Shown: piece after piece, positions 33,406 to 44,886 of the stretch
How the letters are laid out: every line of letters starts with the position of its first letter
Position numbering within the stretch: position 1 is the stretch's first letter
Source: Buddleja alternifolia
Lineage: Eukaryota > Streptophyta > Magnoliopsida > Lamiales > Scrophulariaceae
Direction of reading: 5' to 3'
Length of the DNA: 64,000 bases
Assembly: GCA_019426215.1 (NCBI GenBank)
Contig: CM033393.1
Location: forward strand, 29,452,591-29,516,590
The notes under the pieces: generated by a model
The model's input: only the letters and a program-made list of their open reading frames with translations
Told to the model about the DNA's origin: nothing
Database searches by the model: none
Made by a program: the position numbers and the translations under genes

Positions 33406-34074
33406 AATTTTTATCAGTGTTCAATAAAAAATTTGATGAAACAAGCAACTTCTTATCAGTGTTGAATATAAAATTCTATGAAATGAATACTCAAAGGGTT
33501 GTATGAAATTTGACGCATGTTAGCAGACACACACCTATTTCATCTTTCTTTAAAATGGGTTGTTTTTATATTGATTAAAAAGTATGTGGGAAAGGCATAG
33601 TGGAAGGGAAAAGATTTTTCATCCATTTCCAACCGGGGATTCTAATGTCATTTGAGAGAGGAAAGTGGAATAATTGGCTAAGCAGAGAGGGGCAACTTGA
33701 AGAAATTAATTTACTGAGCAGCAAGTCAAACCCAGTACTTTTGGGGTCCTTTTAAAGGACAGGTCCATAGTCCATCATTCTTAACAAACCAAAGTAATAT
33801 TTGAAGCTTTGGAGAATTTTTTTACCACCTGAAACGCGAATTTTGTGGACTTACACCTTTCGTGCTTCACAACGTAAGTTTTTTTTTCCCTTTTAGCTTT
33901 GCATTATGTTTCGATTTCTTCGTTTATATAAAAAGAAACTGAATTACTAAGAAAAAAGATAGACAGACCTTACTCGCACTAATTTTACGTAGAAACATTC
34001 ATCATGGATTAGTAATGTAATATTTTTTTACTGATTTTTCTCAGAATAATATGAATTTAATTTATTTTTATTGT

Positions 34075-34078
<4 letters not shown>

Positions 34079-34107
<29 letters not shown>
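34079..34107. repeat. TA microsatellite
   Basis: A run of alternating T and A of about 29 bases. Nothing else is recognised around it; 33410-34440 is AT-rich and non-coding. Confidence 0.8.
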
Positions 34108-34109
<2 letters not shown>

Positions 34110-35627
34110 TGTGTAAATTTCCAACTACATTCAATATGAACCATCTTAATAAGATGGTAGATATAGTATTATAAATCTCTACTATCGTAATATAGAAAAT
34201 TAAATTTTATATTACAAATTGTAAACTATAGTATGATGTGAGATTGTAGTGATGTATTATGCCACCTACGTGAAATTTGCCTATCATAGTGACTTCATTA
34301 AGATCATTAAAGGTAGAGATAGTCTTAATAGTGACATGGCATTAAAGTATAGTTGTTAAAATTATAGAAGATGGAACAAGATTGGATGGAATATTAAATT
34401 ACTTTGTTTCAAATTCGGTTATTAATTTTCATTTTCAAATATGGAATCTAGAGCTAACTCAACTTCTCTACCCAATTGGAATATCGAGAGTGCGAGACGA
34501 CGAGATACAACAGGCCAACGTCGAACTAGGCAAACCAGGATACCTAAACAACGAGAATTGCATCTTGCACGACGTTGGGCGAGCTATCAGAGGAGATGTG
34601 CTGAATTGATTAACACTGCTCCTGTAAATACATCAACTGTGAATGGATCTGGATTAGGTCGCCACCACGATGGTATGGTCGCAATTCGATTCAGTAGAAT
34701 ATAGTTTCTTCAACTTATAATGTAATTATTCCACAAATTCTAGACCCATGTATTAATGAAATTGAAATTGAAATATTTATAACATGCAATAGTTTTTGTA
34801 ATAAAATTTTTATAAAAAAGCATATTCAATTATCTTGATATATCATTTCTATATTATTTTGATTGTTCATACAAAATGACAACTCTATTTTAAGTTCATT
34901 GAAAACATACAGTAATTTTCATTTTCTTTTCAGGTAACAATTCAAGTATAGTAAGTGTACCCAGTCATTTAGGCCTAATAACTCGCAGTAATGTGCCATC
35001 AACTTTTGAGCGTGGTAGTACAAGAGTAATTAATGAGACATCAATGGATAATAATCTAGGTATGATTATTCACATTTAAAGTATGGAGTATCTCAATTAT
35101 TTAATCATTTCTTCGAATTCTTTAGTCTCATCTCATTATACGACTTTCAAAGGGTTTTGTCTTACACAACATTATTTTCTTTTTAAATTTTTTTAGTCCA
35201 CAAGTGTTTTCAATGTTCACTTCTAATTATTTCATAAGATATATAGACCTTTATTTTTGGTGATGTTTATTCGTGTGCATATTCAAAGATAATATTTTGC
35301 ATAATCTTTTTTTCTCTAATATATTTAACTCATCGTTTTTAGGCAATAATCGAGTATCATGAGACAAACTTATCATTTAGGCCCAATAACTGACAGTAAT
35401 GTTCCGTCAACTTTTGAATGTGGCAACACGAGCTGAAACCAAGATACTCTCATGGATATATAACACAACACTATTTTATTTTTAAAAAAATTTACTCCAC
35501 AAGTGTTTTCAATGTTCACTTCGAATTATTTCATAAGATATATAGACCTTTGTTTTTGGTGATGCTTATTCGTGTGCATATTCAAAGATAATAGTTTGCA
35601 TAATCCCTTTTTCTCTAATACATTTAA

Positions 35628-37233
35628 TGTTAGAGTATATGCCCTCGAATGCCATAAAGAGGATAGATTTATAGGGCATAAACATTGTAACTAAACTATG
35701 GTTTTTCTACTAATATAAGGCAGTTGATTGTTGTTTTCTTATAGGCATTTATAAGGTGTGAATAAACAACGTAAAGTCCTTGATGATAAGGCGAACCTTC
35801 TACCTCCTATGGGATAGGAGGAAAGGCACTAGAATGGTTTGACCCTTGACATCTAAAAGGGTTCGCAAGTCTAAGAAATATTGATTGGGCATCAATAGTG
35901 AATAAAGACTTGTATGATGTAAGTTTCGACAGAGAAAGTGTCAGTCGCACATTATGGAAATGGTAGTGGGAACTTATATCATAGACGTGTCAGTTGGACT
36001 GATATGTTCGAACACGGCTCGCATCAGTTCATCACATGGGTATTCACTCATTGACAGTCAATGATGAAACTGATAAGTAGTGATAGGTACGTGTGAACCT
36101 CTGACCTGAGAAATCGAGTTGAAGATGTACTTGTGACATCAAGTCTGTCATTAGAGTAGTTAGATTCAAATCACCTGTTGGTGGAATCGACCTCCAAGTG
36201 CGACTTGATGGGCAAGTAGCATTGTTAACTGATTTGCAATATGGAATTTATTCTCTCATAAGTGAATGAGTAAAATATCCTATGCGATCATGAATAAGTG
36301 AGGATGAAAGTCCTTGGCCAAAGCATTTAAATACCTCGACTTATTATGAGCTTAGGCATATGGTCAAGTTATATGAGTTTGACTTTAAATTATGACTCTT
36401 ACTTGACTGGGATATAAGAATAAAAGGTTTATACACGTACGGTATTCAAGACGTAAAGGTTTGGAAATGATCCTATTCATTCGTTCTCAATTGGGTTACG
36501 GTGTGAGCCACGAGACTGGCTAGGTGTCACTCACACCCCTTTGGATTCCTCCCAATTGCCTTTTGAGACGAACCTAAAGAGTCGCGCTTAAAGGAAGTGC
36601 AAAAGGAAAAACATGGGAAAAAGACTTGAGAGAAATTCACGGCATTGAATGCCTTAATTAATTAATTAATTATTGGATAATTTAATTAATTAATTAATTA
36701 AATTAATGAGTTAATTAATTTCTTGGAGAAATTGAATTATAAATTAATTAGGAATTGAATTAATTGGATTATCAATTTATTTATTGGATAAATAAATTAT
36801 CAGATTAATTAATTAGCAAGCAAGACGAAAGCCCGAAGGCTTCCTAGCCCACTAAGGGGCGGCCAAATAGACGCCCAAATAGGGCTCTTGCATGCTAGGG
36901 TTATTGTTTCATAATGATATAAATATATCACAAGGTGAAAAATAACACAAGGCAACTTACATAACTTTCTCTCCAAGAAAAAGTCTCCCACCTCTCTCTC
37001 TCTCTAGCCGTCTTTGACAAGGAAAAAAGGAGGAGTTTTTCGTTTTTGATTCCGGCGTGACGAATTAGAGACGTTGGCAAATTCAGCGTTAGAGAAAAGG
37101 ATCACGTTCAGAAATCAACATACGCGAGAACGGTAATCTTTCTATACACAATTAAACACGAGGATTAGAGATGATTCGGGCTTTGGGAATTAAATTTACT
37201 TTCCGGTGCGTTTTATTCGAATAATTCCGTACA
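35628..37233 (+). repeat. Copia-2 5' LTR
   Basis: 1606 bases. It has an A/T palindromic region of AATTAATTAATT units (about 36655-36810), a TATA-like ATATAAATAT near 36917 and a short CT run near 36990-37005. Confidence 0.95.
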
Positions 37234-37234
37234 G

Positions 37235-37246
37235 TGGTATCAGAGC
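37235..37246 (+). promoter_or_regulatory. Copia-2 primer binding site
   Basis: TGGTATCAGAGC, one base after the LTR. Exact match to the usual plant copia site complementary to initiator tRNA-Met. Confidence 0.92.
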
Positions 37247-39184
37247 CAATCTCTGAATTCTGTGTTTAATTGCTTATGTGATTGACTGTTTTTTTCGCAT
37301 TTTTGAGGCCTGCTTTGAACGTGTTTTTCATATAAAATTATTCTGAATCTAGCTTCCATTTCTTCATGAAAGTTGTAGTTTAATGAGTTTCGAATCTGGG
37401 CATATATATTTTATGAGAATTGGAAAAGTATAACCCCGAGACGAGCGCGACGCAAAAGGCGTGCGCAGACAGCGCGCGCTGTGCGCGCAATAGGAGGCCT
37501 TTTCGGCCTCCCGTTGTGCACACAGCGTGCGCACTGCACACACTGGGTGGGCCCCAATGCTGTTCCGTTTCATGGCGCCGGTCGGAGGGGCTGGCCGGAC
37601 GCCCAAGCACTATTAAACAGCGCACGGCATACACCGTGCAATACGCCCAGCGCATGGACCTGTTTCGAGGGCCGGGTTTTTGTGACTCGGGCCCTAATGG
37701 GTCGGGTTATATTTTTCTAAGGTCCAAATTTTAATTGAATAGGTGTTTGGGCTATTTTAGTTATCCGGGTGGGTCAAAAGGATGATGACCCGAATTTAAT
37801 TAAAAAGAGGCCCAAATTGTTTTGATTAAAATTGTAGATAATTCAATAAATTAGTTATTGGGCCTAATTAATTAATTTTGAATATGCCAATGGTTGGTAA
37901 TTTAATTTTGATAAAATTAAGCCCAATATAGTTTTTATTGATCTTTATTTGAATGAAATAATTAATTAATAAACTCTTGGAGAATTTTATTTATTAAGTT
38001 ATTTATTTAAATAAAGAATTCTCATAAATAGGATTGTTTTCATATGAATCAATAAAATTTGGAATTTTATTGTGGAAATTAATTAAGTTGGACTAATTAA
38101 TTTTTATTAATCACCAACATAAGTGTTTTATTTATCGCGAGCATGTATTATGTGATGGTGACATATGTCTATGGGCTTAGGTTGCTTCTTTTGATTATGT
38201 ATTTCTTTTGATGGGTTGTAAGGGCCGGTTTTAGCCCATTTTATTTTATTTCTAGATTTATGTATAGGTTTTAAATTACCTCTTGTAATAAATAGAAATA
38301 GAATAGGCCTTTCAAGATGGAGATCATGCAAAAGAAGAGGAGCTTGGAGCCCACGAAGATTAGCTAGGCTTTTCTTTTTCAATTTTATGATGGCCCATTG
38401 GCTTGGGCCCTCTAGATAAAAGCCCATAGACATGTGTGTTGTTTTATTGCTTTCGATGCATGTTCATTAGTTGTATGAAGCATGTGTGTTATCAATATGC
38501 GCTATATAAATTGGTAAATGTGCAAAGTGAGACGAAATAAATGTTTTGAACATGAATTCTCCCAAACAAAAATAATACTAAGTTAGTAAGGGGTGCTAGG
38601 CATCCTTTCACTCCACTAAACTTAATAAGATCAAGGATTAAATCCATATGTGGCATCTTCCCAGTAAGTGGGGGTCATATATTAAGATTTAATTCTAGAA
38701 TTTTATTAAGTGCATTGGATGCCTTAATCGAGACATATTTCACCCCAAATATCGTTAAAGGATTGCAAGGTGAAATTCAAATGTTAGATTACGAGGAGTT
38801 AGTGGGAATGAACTTAGATAGTCCACATTACCAATAAATCGTTAAAGGGTTGCGGTATTTGTGGATTATGGGATAAATATGATTGAAACGTCTATTTGAT
38901 AGATTGATGTTTGACATCACTTTAATTAAGTAATGGACCAAATATCGTTAAAGGGTTGCCATCTATTATATTAATTAAAGAACACAATCCCCACCACGAA
39001 GTTTTCATCAACGATCGCGTCCGTCATTTCAGAGTGGGAGTGTGGAATTTCGAAAAATGTAGTGGGAGCCAAGTTATAAGTCGAAGTCCTTGATTTTAAA
39101 CCTGGTCTTAGTTTAGTCTAATATTCTAATTAAGTCTGGTTTATTTTCTGCAGTTATTTGTTTTATTTCTCTCGTTTTTCAAAA
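37247..39184 (+). other. Copia-2 long leader with GC-rich hairpin and repeated motif
   Basis: Non-coding leader of about 1.9 kb. A GC-rich island (37430-37640) contains GCGCGCGCTGTGCGCGC and a perfect hairpin (37493-37499 paired with 37505-37511, GGAGGCC/GGCCTCC, five-base loop). Further on, ATCGTTAAAGG followed by RTTGC appears three times near 38752, 38838 and 38945. Short ORFs in the GC-rich part look accidental. Confidence 0.7.
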
Positions 39185-40522
39185 ATGACAATCAACCCAC
39201 TTTCCGTATTACTCGAAAAGAATATCCTTACCGGACCCAATTATGTGGATTGGCTAAGGAATTTGAGAATAGTTCTCAATATGGAGTCTCTAGGATACAT
39301 GTTGGACACTGATATCCTTGCTCCTCCTGCCAGAACACGTGCCAATGAGGAAGAAGTCCAAGCTCATGAGAAATGGGTGAAGGACGACGTCCGAGTGCGT
39401 GGGTACATTCTTGGCTCTATGACGAATGAGCTACAGAGGTCCCACGACAAGATGACCACAGCGAGGGCTATCTTGGCGCACTTGGTCGAGCTCTATGATG
39501 AGCACAGTAGGACTGCTAGATATGAAATATCTAAAGAGCCCTTCGGAGCCAAAATGAGAGAAGGGGAGAAGGTTGGGGATCATGTCCTCAAAATGATATC
39601 GAGGATCGAGAGATTGGAAGCTCTCGATTTTACAATGAACCCGCAACTTCAGACCGATCTTATCTTGCAGTCCCTTCCTGATTCTTTTTCCCAATTCGTC
39701 ATGAACTTCAATTGCAATGAGATTGAATGCAACTTAGCTGGGCTAATGAATAAATTAATCACTGCACAATCTCAATTGAAGCCCAAGGGAAAAGAGACTG
39801 CCTTAGTTATCATTTCTGGGCCCAGACGGGCGAAGAATAAGAAGAGAAAAACCAAGAAGCAGGCTGGCAAGCTTGGAGCTCAGGGTGGTGTCGATAAAGG
39901 AAAAGGGAAAGCTCCTGTGATTCGCAAGCGAAAGGGGCCACAAAAGACAGACAGATGCCTACACTGCGGTGAGCTGGGCCACTGGAGAAGGAACTGTCCG
40001 AATATGGGGCCTGACGCACAAGGTATGGAACTTTATGTTCATGAAACTTATTGTTCTATGACCGTCTTATCTACATCTTGGATTCTTGACTCTGGAGCTA
40101 GTGCTCACATATGTTGTATGAATCAGGATTTGATGCGAGAAAGGAAGTTGGACAACGATGAGATGAAGATCAGAGTAGGCACCGGGCAAAGCGTCGTGGC
40201 TACTGCAATAGGATCTACCTCGTTGTTTTTAAATTCTGGACATGTACTATTACTGGATAATATTTTGGTTTTGCCTAATGGGCTTAAAAACATTATTTCT
40301 ATTCCCGTTTTAGTTAAGAATGGTTACACTTTCCGTTTTATTGATGAACGATGCAACATTTATTATGGTAATAAATTTGTAGGCTTTGCTTCTTTGATAA
40401 ATGGATTGTATTACCTTAGTGTCCATAATGAGTATGCAGTGAATACTATACAAAGGAAACGTAGTAGGCTTGAAATAAACCAACGATTGATATGGCACCT
40501 TCGACTAGGCCATGCTGGCTAA
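39185..40522 (+). pseudogene. Copia-2 gag and protease
   Basis: Open frame from MTINPLSVLLEKNILTGPNY; an upstream in-frame ATG at 39158 is possible but the family usually starts here. The gag core contains YVDWLRNLRIVLNMESLGYM and LQTDLILQSLPDSFSQFV. A lysine-rich part precedes a complete CCHC knuckle (CLHCGELGHWRRNC, about 39958-40000). The protease site is WILDSGASAHIC (about 40080-40115). The integrase zinc domain begins with WHLRLGHAG and is cut by TAA at 40520, probably CAA originally. Gag would form particles and protease would mature them. This is the best-preserved gene of the element. Confidence 0.9.
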
Positions 40523-41489
40523 CAAAAGATTCGCAAAATGGAAAAAGATGGGCTAATTGGCCCACTAGGATTGGATCCCTATCCTACGTGTGAATCTTTT
40601 CTCAAAGGCAAGATGGCTAGATCGCTCTTCACAGGGAGCTTTGAAAGGGCCTCACAAATCTTAGGTTTAGTGCACACTGACGTTTGTGGTTCATTTGGAG
40701 AAATGGCCAGAGGAGGTTTCCTTTACTTTATCACCTTCACAGACAACCATTCTTGATATGGTCTAGTGTACCTGATGAAGCATAAGTCTGAATCCGTTGA
40801 TAAGTTCAAGGAATTCAAGGCTTTAGTGGAAAATCAAACAAGTCATCGTATAAAAACTCTTCGATCTGATCGAGGAGGAGAATATATGAGTGACGAGTTT
40901 GACTTATACCTCAGAGAGAATGGTATAGTATTGCAACTCACATCTCCAGCGACTCCACAGTTGAATGGAGTAGCAGAGCGAAGGAATCGAACCTTGCTGG
41001 ACATGGTTCGCTCCATGCCTAGCTACACTGTGGGGTCACGCGCTACTTACAACTGCACACATTTTAAATAGATGTCCGTCCAAGTCCGTTCCTATGACTC
41101 CCTATGAAATGTAGAGAAAAAGGAAACCAAGTCTTAACCACATAAAGATTTAGGGATGTCAGGCTTATGTTAAAAAAACTAAAGTGGACAAGTTGGAGGC
41201 TAGATCCTTAAAGGGACGTTTCGTTGGATATCCTGAAGATTCTATAGGATACCTCTTTTACCTGCACAATGATCAAAGGATCATTGTAGCCTTACAAGCC
41301 CACTTTCTTGAAGATGAGTTCATTCAAGAAGGAGGAGCGGGTAGAAAGATTGTTTTAGAAGAACAAAATAAAACCCCACTGGATACATCTACACAGGGAG
41401 TGAGAACCGAACCTTCTGTAACACAACGACAACCACGTCGATCAAATAGAGTATCTCAACCGCCTGAGAGGTACGGATATCTAATGTAG
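40523..41489 (+). pseudogene. Copia-2 integrase
   Basis: Continues as KIRKMEKDGLIGPLG with CESFLKGKM, where one cysteine of the zinc domain is retained. Core acidic residues are visible in LVHTDVCGSF (about 40670), LRSDRGGEYM (about 40860) and LNGVAERRNRT (about 40965). TGA at 40754 stands for an R codon (NHS-stop-YG). Around 41010-41040 about 20 bases are missing and the frame shifts; a TAG also interrupts the following text. The frame resumes 41184-41489 (KLEARSLKGRFVGYPEDSIG) and ends in TAG at 41487. Inactive. Confidence 0.85.
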
Positions 41490-41495
41490 AGGGAG

Positions 41496-42470
41496 TTGGA
41501 TCTCCATTCTGTGTTAGAGGAGGATCATGGAAATGATCCCTCCACTTTTGATCAAGCGATGGTGGATGTGGATGCTGCTAGATGGCGTGAAGCTATGCAA
41601 ACTGAGATCGATTCGATGCATGAAAACCAAGTCTGGAAACTTGTAGACCAACCTGAAGGGGTAAAACCAATCGGGTGTAAATGGATCTACAAGAGAAAGA
41701 TTGGTGTTGATGGCAAAGTAGACACCTACAAAGCCAGGCTAGTGGCGAAAGGGTATAGTCAAAAGGAAGGAATTGACTACCAAGAAACCTTCTCGCCAGT
41801 GGCTATGATCAAATCAATAAGGATTCTACTTGCAATAGCAGCACACCTAGATTATGAAATATGGCAAATGGATGTCAAAACTGCTTTCCTAAATGGATTC
41901 CTAGAAGAGGATATCTATATGGAACAGCCTAAAAATTTTGAATCCGAGGAGCATATTCATAAGGTGTGTAAACTTGAGAGATCCATTTATGGACTAAAAC
42001 AAGCGTCTCGTAGCTGGAATCTACGTTTTGATAAGGTTGTCAAAGGATTTGACTTCATCAAAAATGAAGACGAGCCCTGTGTTTACAAGAAGGTCAGTGG
42101 GAGCAAGTTGACATTCCTAGTGTTATATGTAGATGACATATTACTCATTGGGAATGACATAGGAATGCTCACCACATCCAAGAAGAAACTTTCGAGTACA
42201 TTCTCCATGAAAGACTTGGGAGAAGTGACCTATATTCTAGGGATTCTGATTTATAGAGATCGAACCAAAAGAATTATAGGACTTTCTCAAGCCCTTTACT
42301 TAGAAAAGGTCCTAAAAAGGTATAGGATGGAAGATTCTAAGAAAGGGTTCCTACCAATGAGACATGGGATACATCTTTCGAAATCTATGTGTCCTCAAAG
42401 TGAGGAAGATAGAAAAGAAATTAACATTATACCCTATGCGTCTGCTGTGGGTAGCTTGATGTACGCGTAG
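41496..42470 (+). pseudogene. Copia-2 reverse transcriptase
   Basis: A 324-codon open part with all main copia blocks: WREAMQTEIDSMHENQVWKL, GCKWIYKRKIGVDG, ARLVAKGYSQKEGIDYQETF, QMDVKTAFLNGFLEEDIYM, YGLKQASRSWNLRFD, the catalytic LYVDDILLIGND (about 42124-42160) and FSMKDLGEVTYILG. It ends at TAG 42468 after SLMYA. It would copy element RNA into DNA. The domain itself looks undamaged; the polyprotein context is lost. Confidence 0.92.
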
Positions 42471-43112
42471 CTTTGTACTAGACCCGACATTGCTTATGCT
42501 GTGAGCGTTGTTAGTCGATTTCAAGCAAACCCTGATAAGGAACATTGGATAGTTGTAAAGAATATCCTAAAGTATCTGAAAATAACTAAGGATATGATTC
42601 TCACCTATGGAAGTGGTGACCTGAGGGTGGATGGGTACATTGATTCGGATTTCCAATCTGATGTTGATGACCGAAAATCCACCTTGGTATTTATATTTAC
42701 TCTAAATGGTGGAGCGGTGACTTGAAAAAGTTCCAAGCAAAGCACAACCGCAAACTCCACCACAGAGGCTGAATACATAGCTGCCTCGGAGGCAGCTAAA
42801 GAAGCTTTTTAGATTAGGAAGTTCGTTGAGGAACTTCAAGTGGTTCCTAGCATAAAGCTCTCGTTGCCACTTTATGGTGACAACACCGGAGCTATAGCTC
42901 AAGCGAAGGAACCTAGGTCTCACAATAAATCCAAACATATAGAGAGGATATATCACATCATAAGAGAGATCATTGCACGAGGTGAAATAGCTGTTCAGAA
43001 AATAACCTCAGCCGACAATGTCATTGATCCATTGACCAAGCCATTGGCACAGGCGGTGCTGGAAAAACATCTCGAAAAGATGGGTATTAAATACCACAGC
43101 AAATGGCATTGA
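42471..43112 (+). pseudogene. Copia-2 RNase H domain
   Basis: Follows in frame: AYAVSVVSRFQANPDKEHW, then YIDSDFQSDVDDRKST with the first catalytic D, a TGA at 42723 and a TAG at 42810 both in place of expected tryptophans (AVT-stop-KSSKQ, EAF-stop-IRKF), TTEAEYIAASEAAKEAF with the catalytic E, YGDNTGAIAQAKEPRSHNKS and IERIYHIIREI. It ends KYHSKWH with TGA at 43110. Confidence 0.88.
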
Positions 43113-43117
43113 GTGCA

Positions 43118-43127
43118 AGTGGGAGAT
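43118..43127 (+). promoter_or_regulatory. Copia-2 polypurine tract
   Basis: AGTGGGAGAT directly before the 3' LTR (TGTTAGAG) and just after the pol stop codon. Confidence 0.8.
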
Positions 43128-44477
43128 TGTTAGAGTATATGCCCTCGAATGCCATAAAGAGGATAGATTTATAGGGCATAAACATTGTAACTAAACTATG
43201 GTTTTTCTATTAATATAAGGCAGTTGATTGTTGTTTTCTTATAGGCATTTATAAGGTGTGAATCAACAACGTAAAGTCCTTGATGACAAGGCGAACCTTC
43301 TACCTCCTATGGGATAGGAAGAAAGACACTAGAATGGTTTGACCCTTGACATCTAAAAGAGTTCGCAAGTCTAAGAAATATTGATTGGGCATCAATAGTG
43401 AATAAAGACTTGTATGATGTAAGTTTCGACAGAGAAAGTGTCAGTCGTACACTATGGAAATGGTAGTGGGAACTTATATCATAGACGTGTCAGTTGGACT
43501 GATATGTTTGAACATGGCTCGCATCAGTTCATCACATGGGTATTCACTCATTGACAGTCAATGATGAAACTGATAAGTAGTGATAGGTACGTGTGAACCT
43601 CTGACCTGAGAAATCGAGTTGAAGATGTACTTGTGATATCAAGTCTGTCATTAGAGTAGTTAGATTCAAATCACCTGTTGGTGGAATCGACCTCCAAGTG
43701 CGACTTGATGGGCAAGTAGCATTGTTAACTGATTTGCAATATGGAATTTATTCTCTCATAAGTGAATGAGTAAAATATCCTATGCGATCATGAATAAGTG
43801 AGGATGAAAGTCTTTGGCCAAAGCATTTAAATACCTCGACTTATTATGAGCTTATGCATATGGTCAAGTTATATGAGTTTGACTTTAAAGCATGACTCTT
43901 ATTTGACTGGGATATAAGAATAAAAGGTTTATACACGTATGGTATTCAAGGCGTAAAGGTTTGGAAATGATCCTATTCATTCGTTCTCAATTGGGTTACG
44001 ATGTGAGCCACGAGACTGGCTAGGTGTCACTCACACCCCTTTGGATTCCTCCCAATTGCCTTTTGAGACGAACCTAAAGAGTCGCGCTTAAAGGAAGTGC
44101 AAAAGGAAAAACATGGGAAAAAGACTTGAGAGAAATTCACGGCACTGGATGCCGTAATTAATTATTGGATAATTTAGTTAATTAATTAAATTAATGAGTT
44201 AATTAATTTCTTGGAGAAATTGAATTATAAATTAATTAGGAATTGAATTAATTGGATTATCAATTTATTTATTGGATAAATAAATTATCCGATTAATTAA
44301 TTAGCAAGCAAGACGAAAGCCCGAAGGCTTCCGAGCCCAATAAGGGGCTGCCAAATAGACGCCCAAATAGGGCTCTTGCATGCTAGGGTTATTGTTTCAT
44401 AATGATATAAATATATCACAAGGTGAAAAATAATACAAGGCAACTTACATAACTTTCTCTCCAAGAAAAAGTCTCTC

Positions 44478-44514
<37 letters not shown>

Positions 44515-44741
44515 GCCGTCTTTGACAAGGAAGAAAGGAGAAGTTTTTCGTTTTTGATTCCGGCGTGACGAATTAGAGACGTTGGCAAATTCGGCGTTAG
44601 AGAAAAGGATCACGTTCAGAAATCAACATACGCGAGAACGGTAATCTTTCTATACACAATTAAACACGAGGATTAGAGATGATTCGGGCTTTGGGAATTA
44701 AATTTACTTTCCGGTGCATTTTATTCGAATAATTCCCTACA
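43128..44741 (+). repeat. Copia-2 3' LTR
   Basis: 1614 bases. Compared with the 5' LTR the A/T palindromic block is shorter and the CT microsatellite is expanded (about 44479-44513). Ends ATTCCCTACA before the TTTAA target duplication. Confidence 0.95.
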
Positions 44742-44886
44742 TTTAACTCATCATTTTTAGGCAATAATCCGAGTATGGTGAGACAAACTTATCATTTAGG
44801 CCCAATAACTGACAGTAATGTTCCGTCAACTTTTGAATGTGGCAACACTAGCCAAAACCAAGATACACTCATGGATGAGGATTACG

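Larger units (their letters stand above)
35628..44741 (+). mobile_element. Ty1-copia retrotransposon (copia-2), 9.1 kb
   Basis: LTRs at 35628-37233 and 43128-44741 begin TGTTAGAGTATATGCCCTC and end AATAATTCCSTACA. TTTAA is duplicated at 35623-35627 and 44742-44746. It has a perfect tRNA-Met primer site, a 1.9 kb leader, gag with a CCHC knuckle, protease, integrase, reverse transcriptase, RNase H and a purine tract. The genes carry several stops, one deletion and frameshifts, so it is non-functional. Related LTRs occur at 16048-17652 (reverse) and, more diverged, at 55651-57342. Confidence 0.95.
34441..44886 (+). pseudogene. Gene remnant with repeated 126-base exons
   Basis: Exon 1 (34441-34672) starts MESRANSTSLPNWNIESARR and holds an arginine-rich part (RELHLARRWASYQRR). 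It ends at G/GTATGG in phase 1. Exon 2 (34934-35059) follows TTTTCAG and joins in frame (NNSSIVSVPSHLGLI, SNVPSTFERGS). It is 126 bases, phase 1 at both ends. A second related exon (about 35344-35450) is damaged by a one-base deletion. A third (44761-44886) is again exactly 126 bases, phase 1 to 1 (NNPSMVRQTYHLGPITDSNV, PSTFECGNTSQ). The copia-2 element lies between the second and third. The conserved core is HLGxITxSNVPSTFE. The exons sit in a Helitron-like segment and could be the N-terminal part of its gene. The rest of the gene is not visible. Confidence 0.55.

Noticed and set aside
37364..37734. Overlapping ORFs on both strands in the GC-rich copia-2 leader
   Set aside because: Stop-poor because of GC content; all frames are arginine/alanine-rich with no family resemblance.
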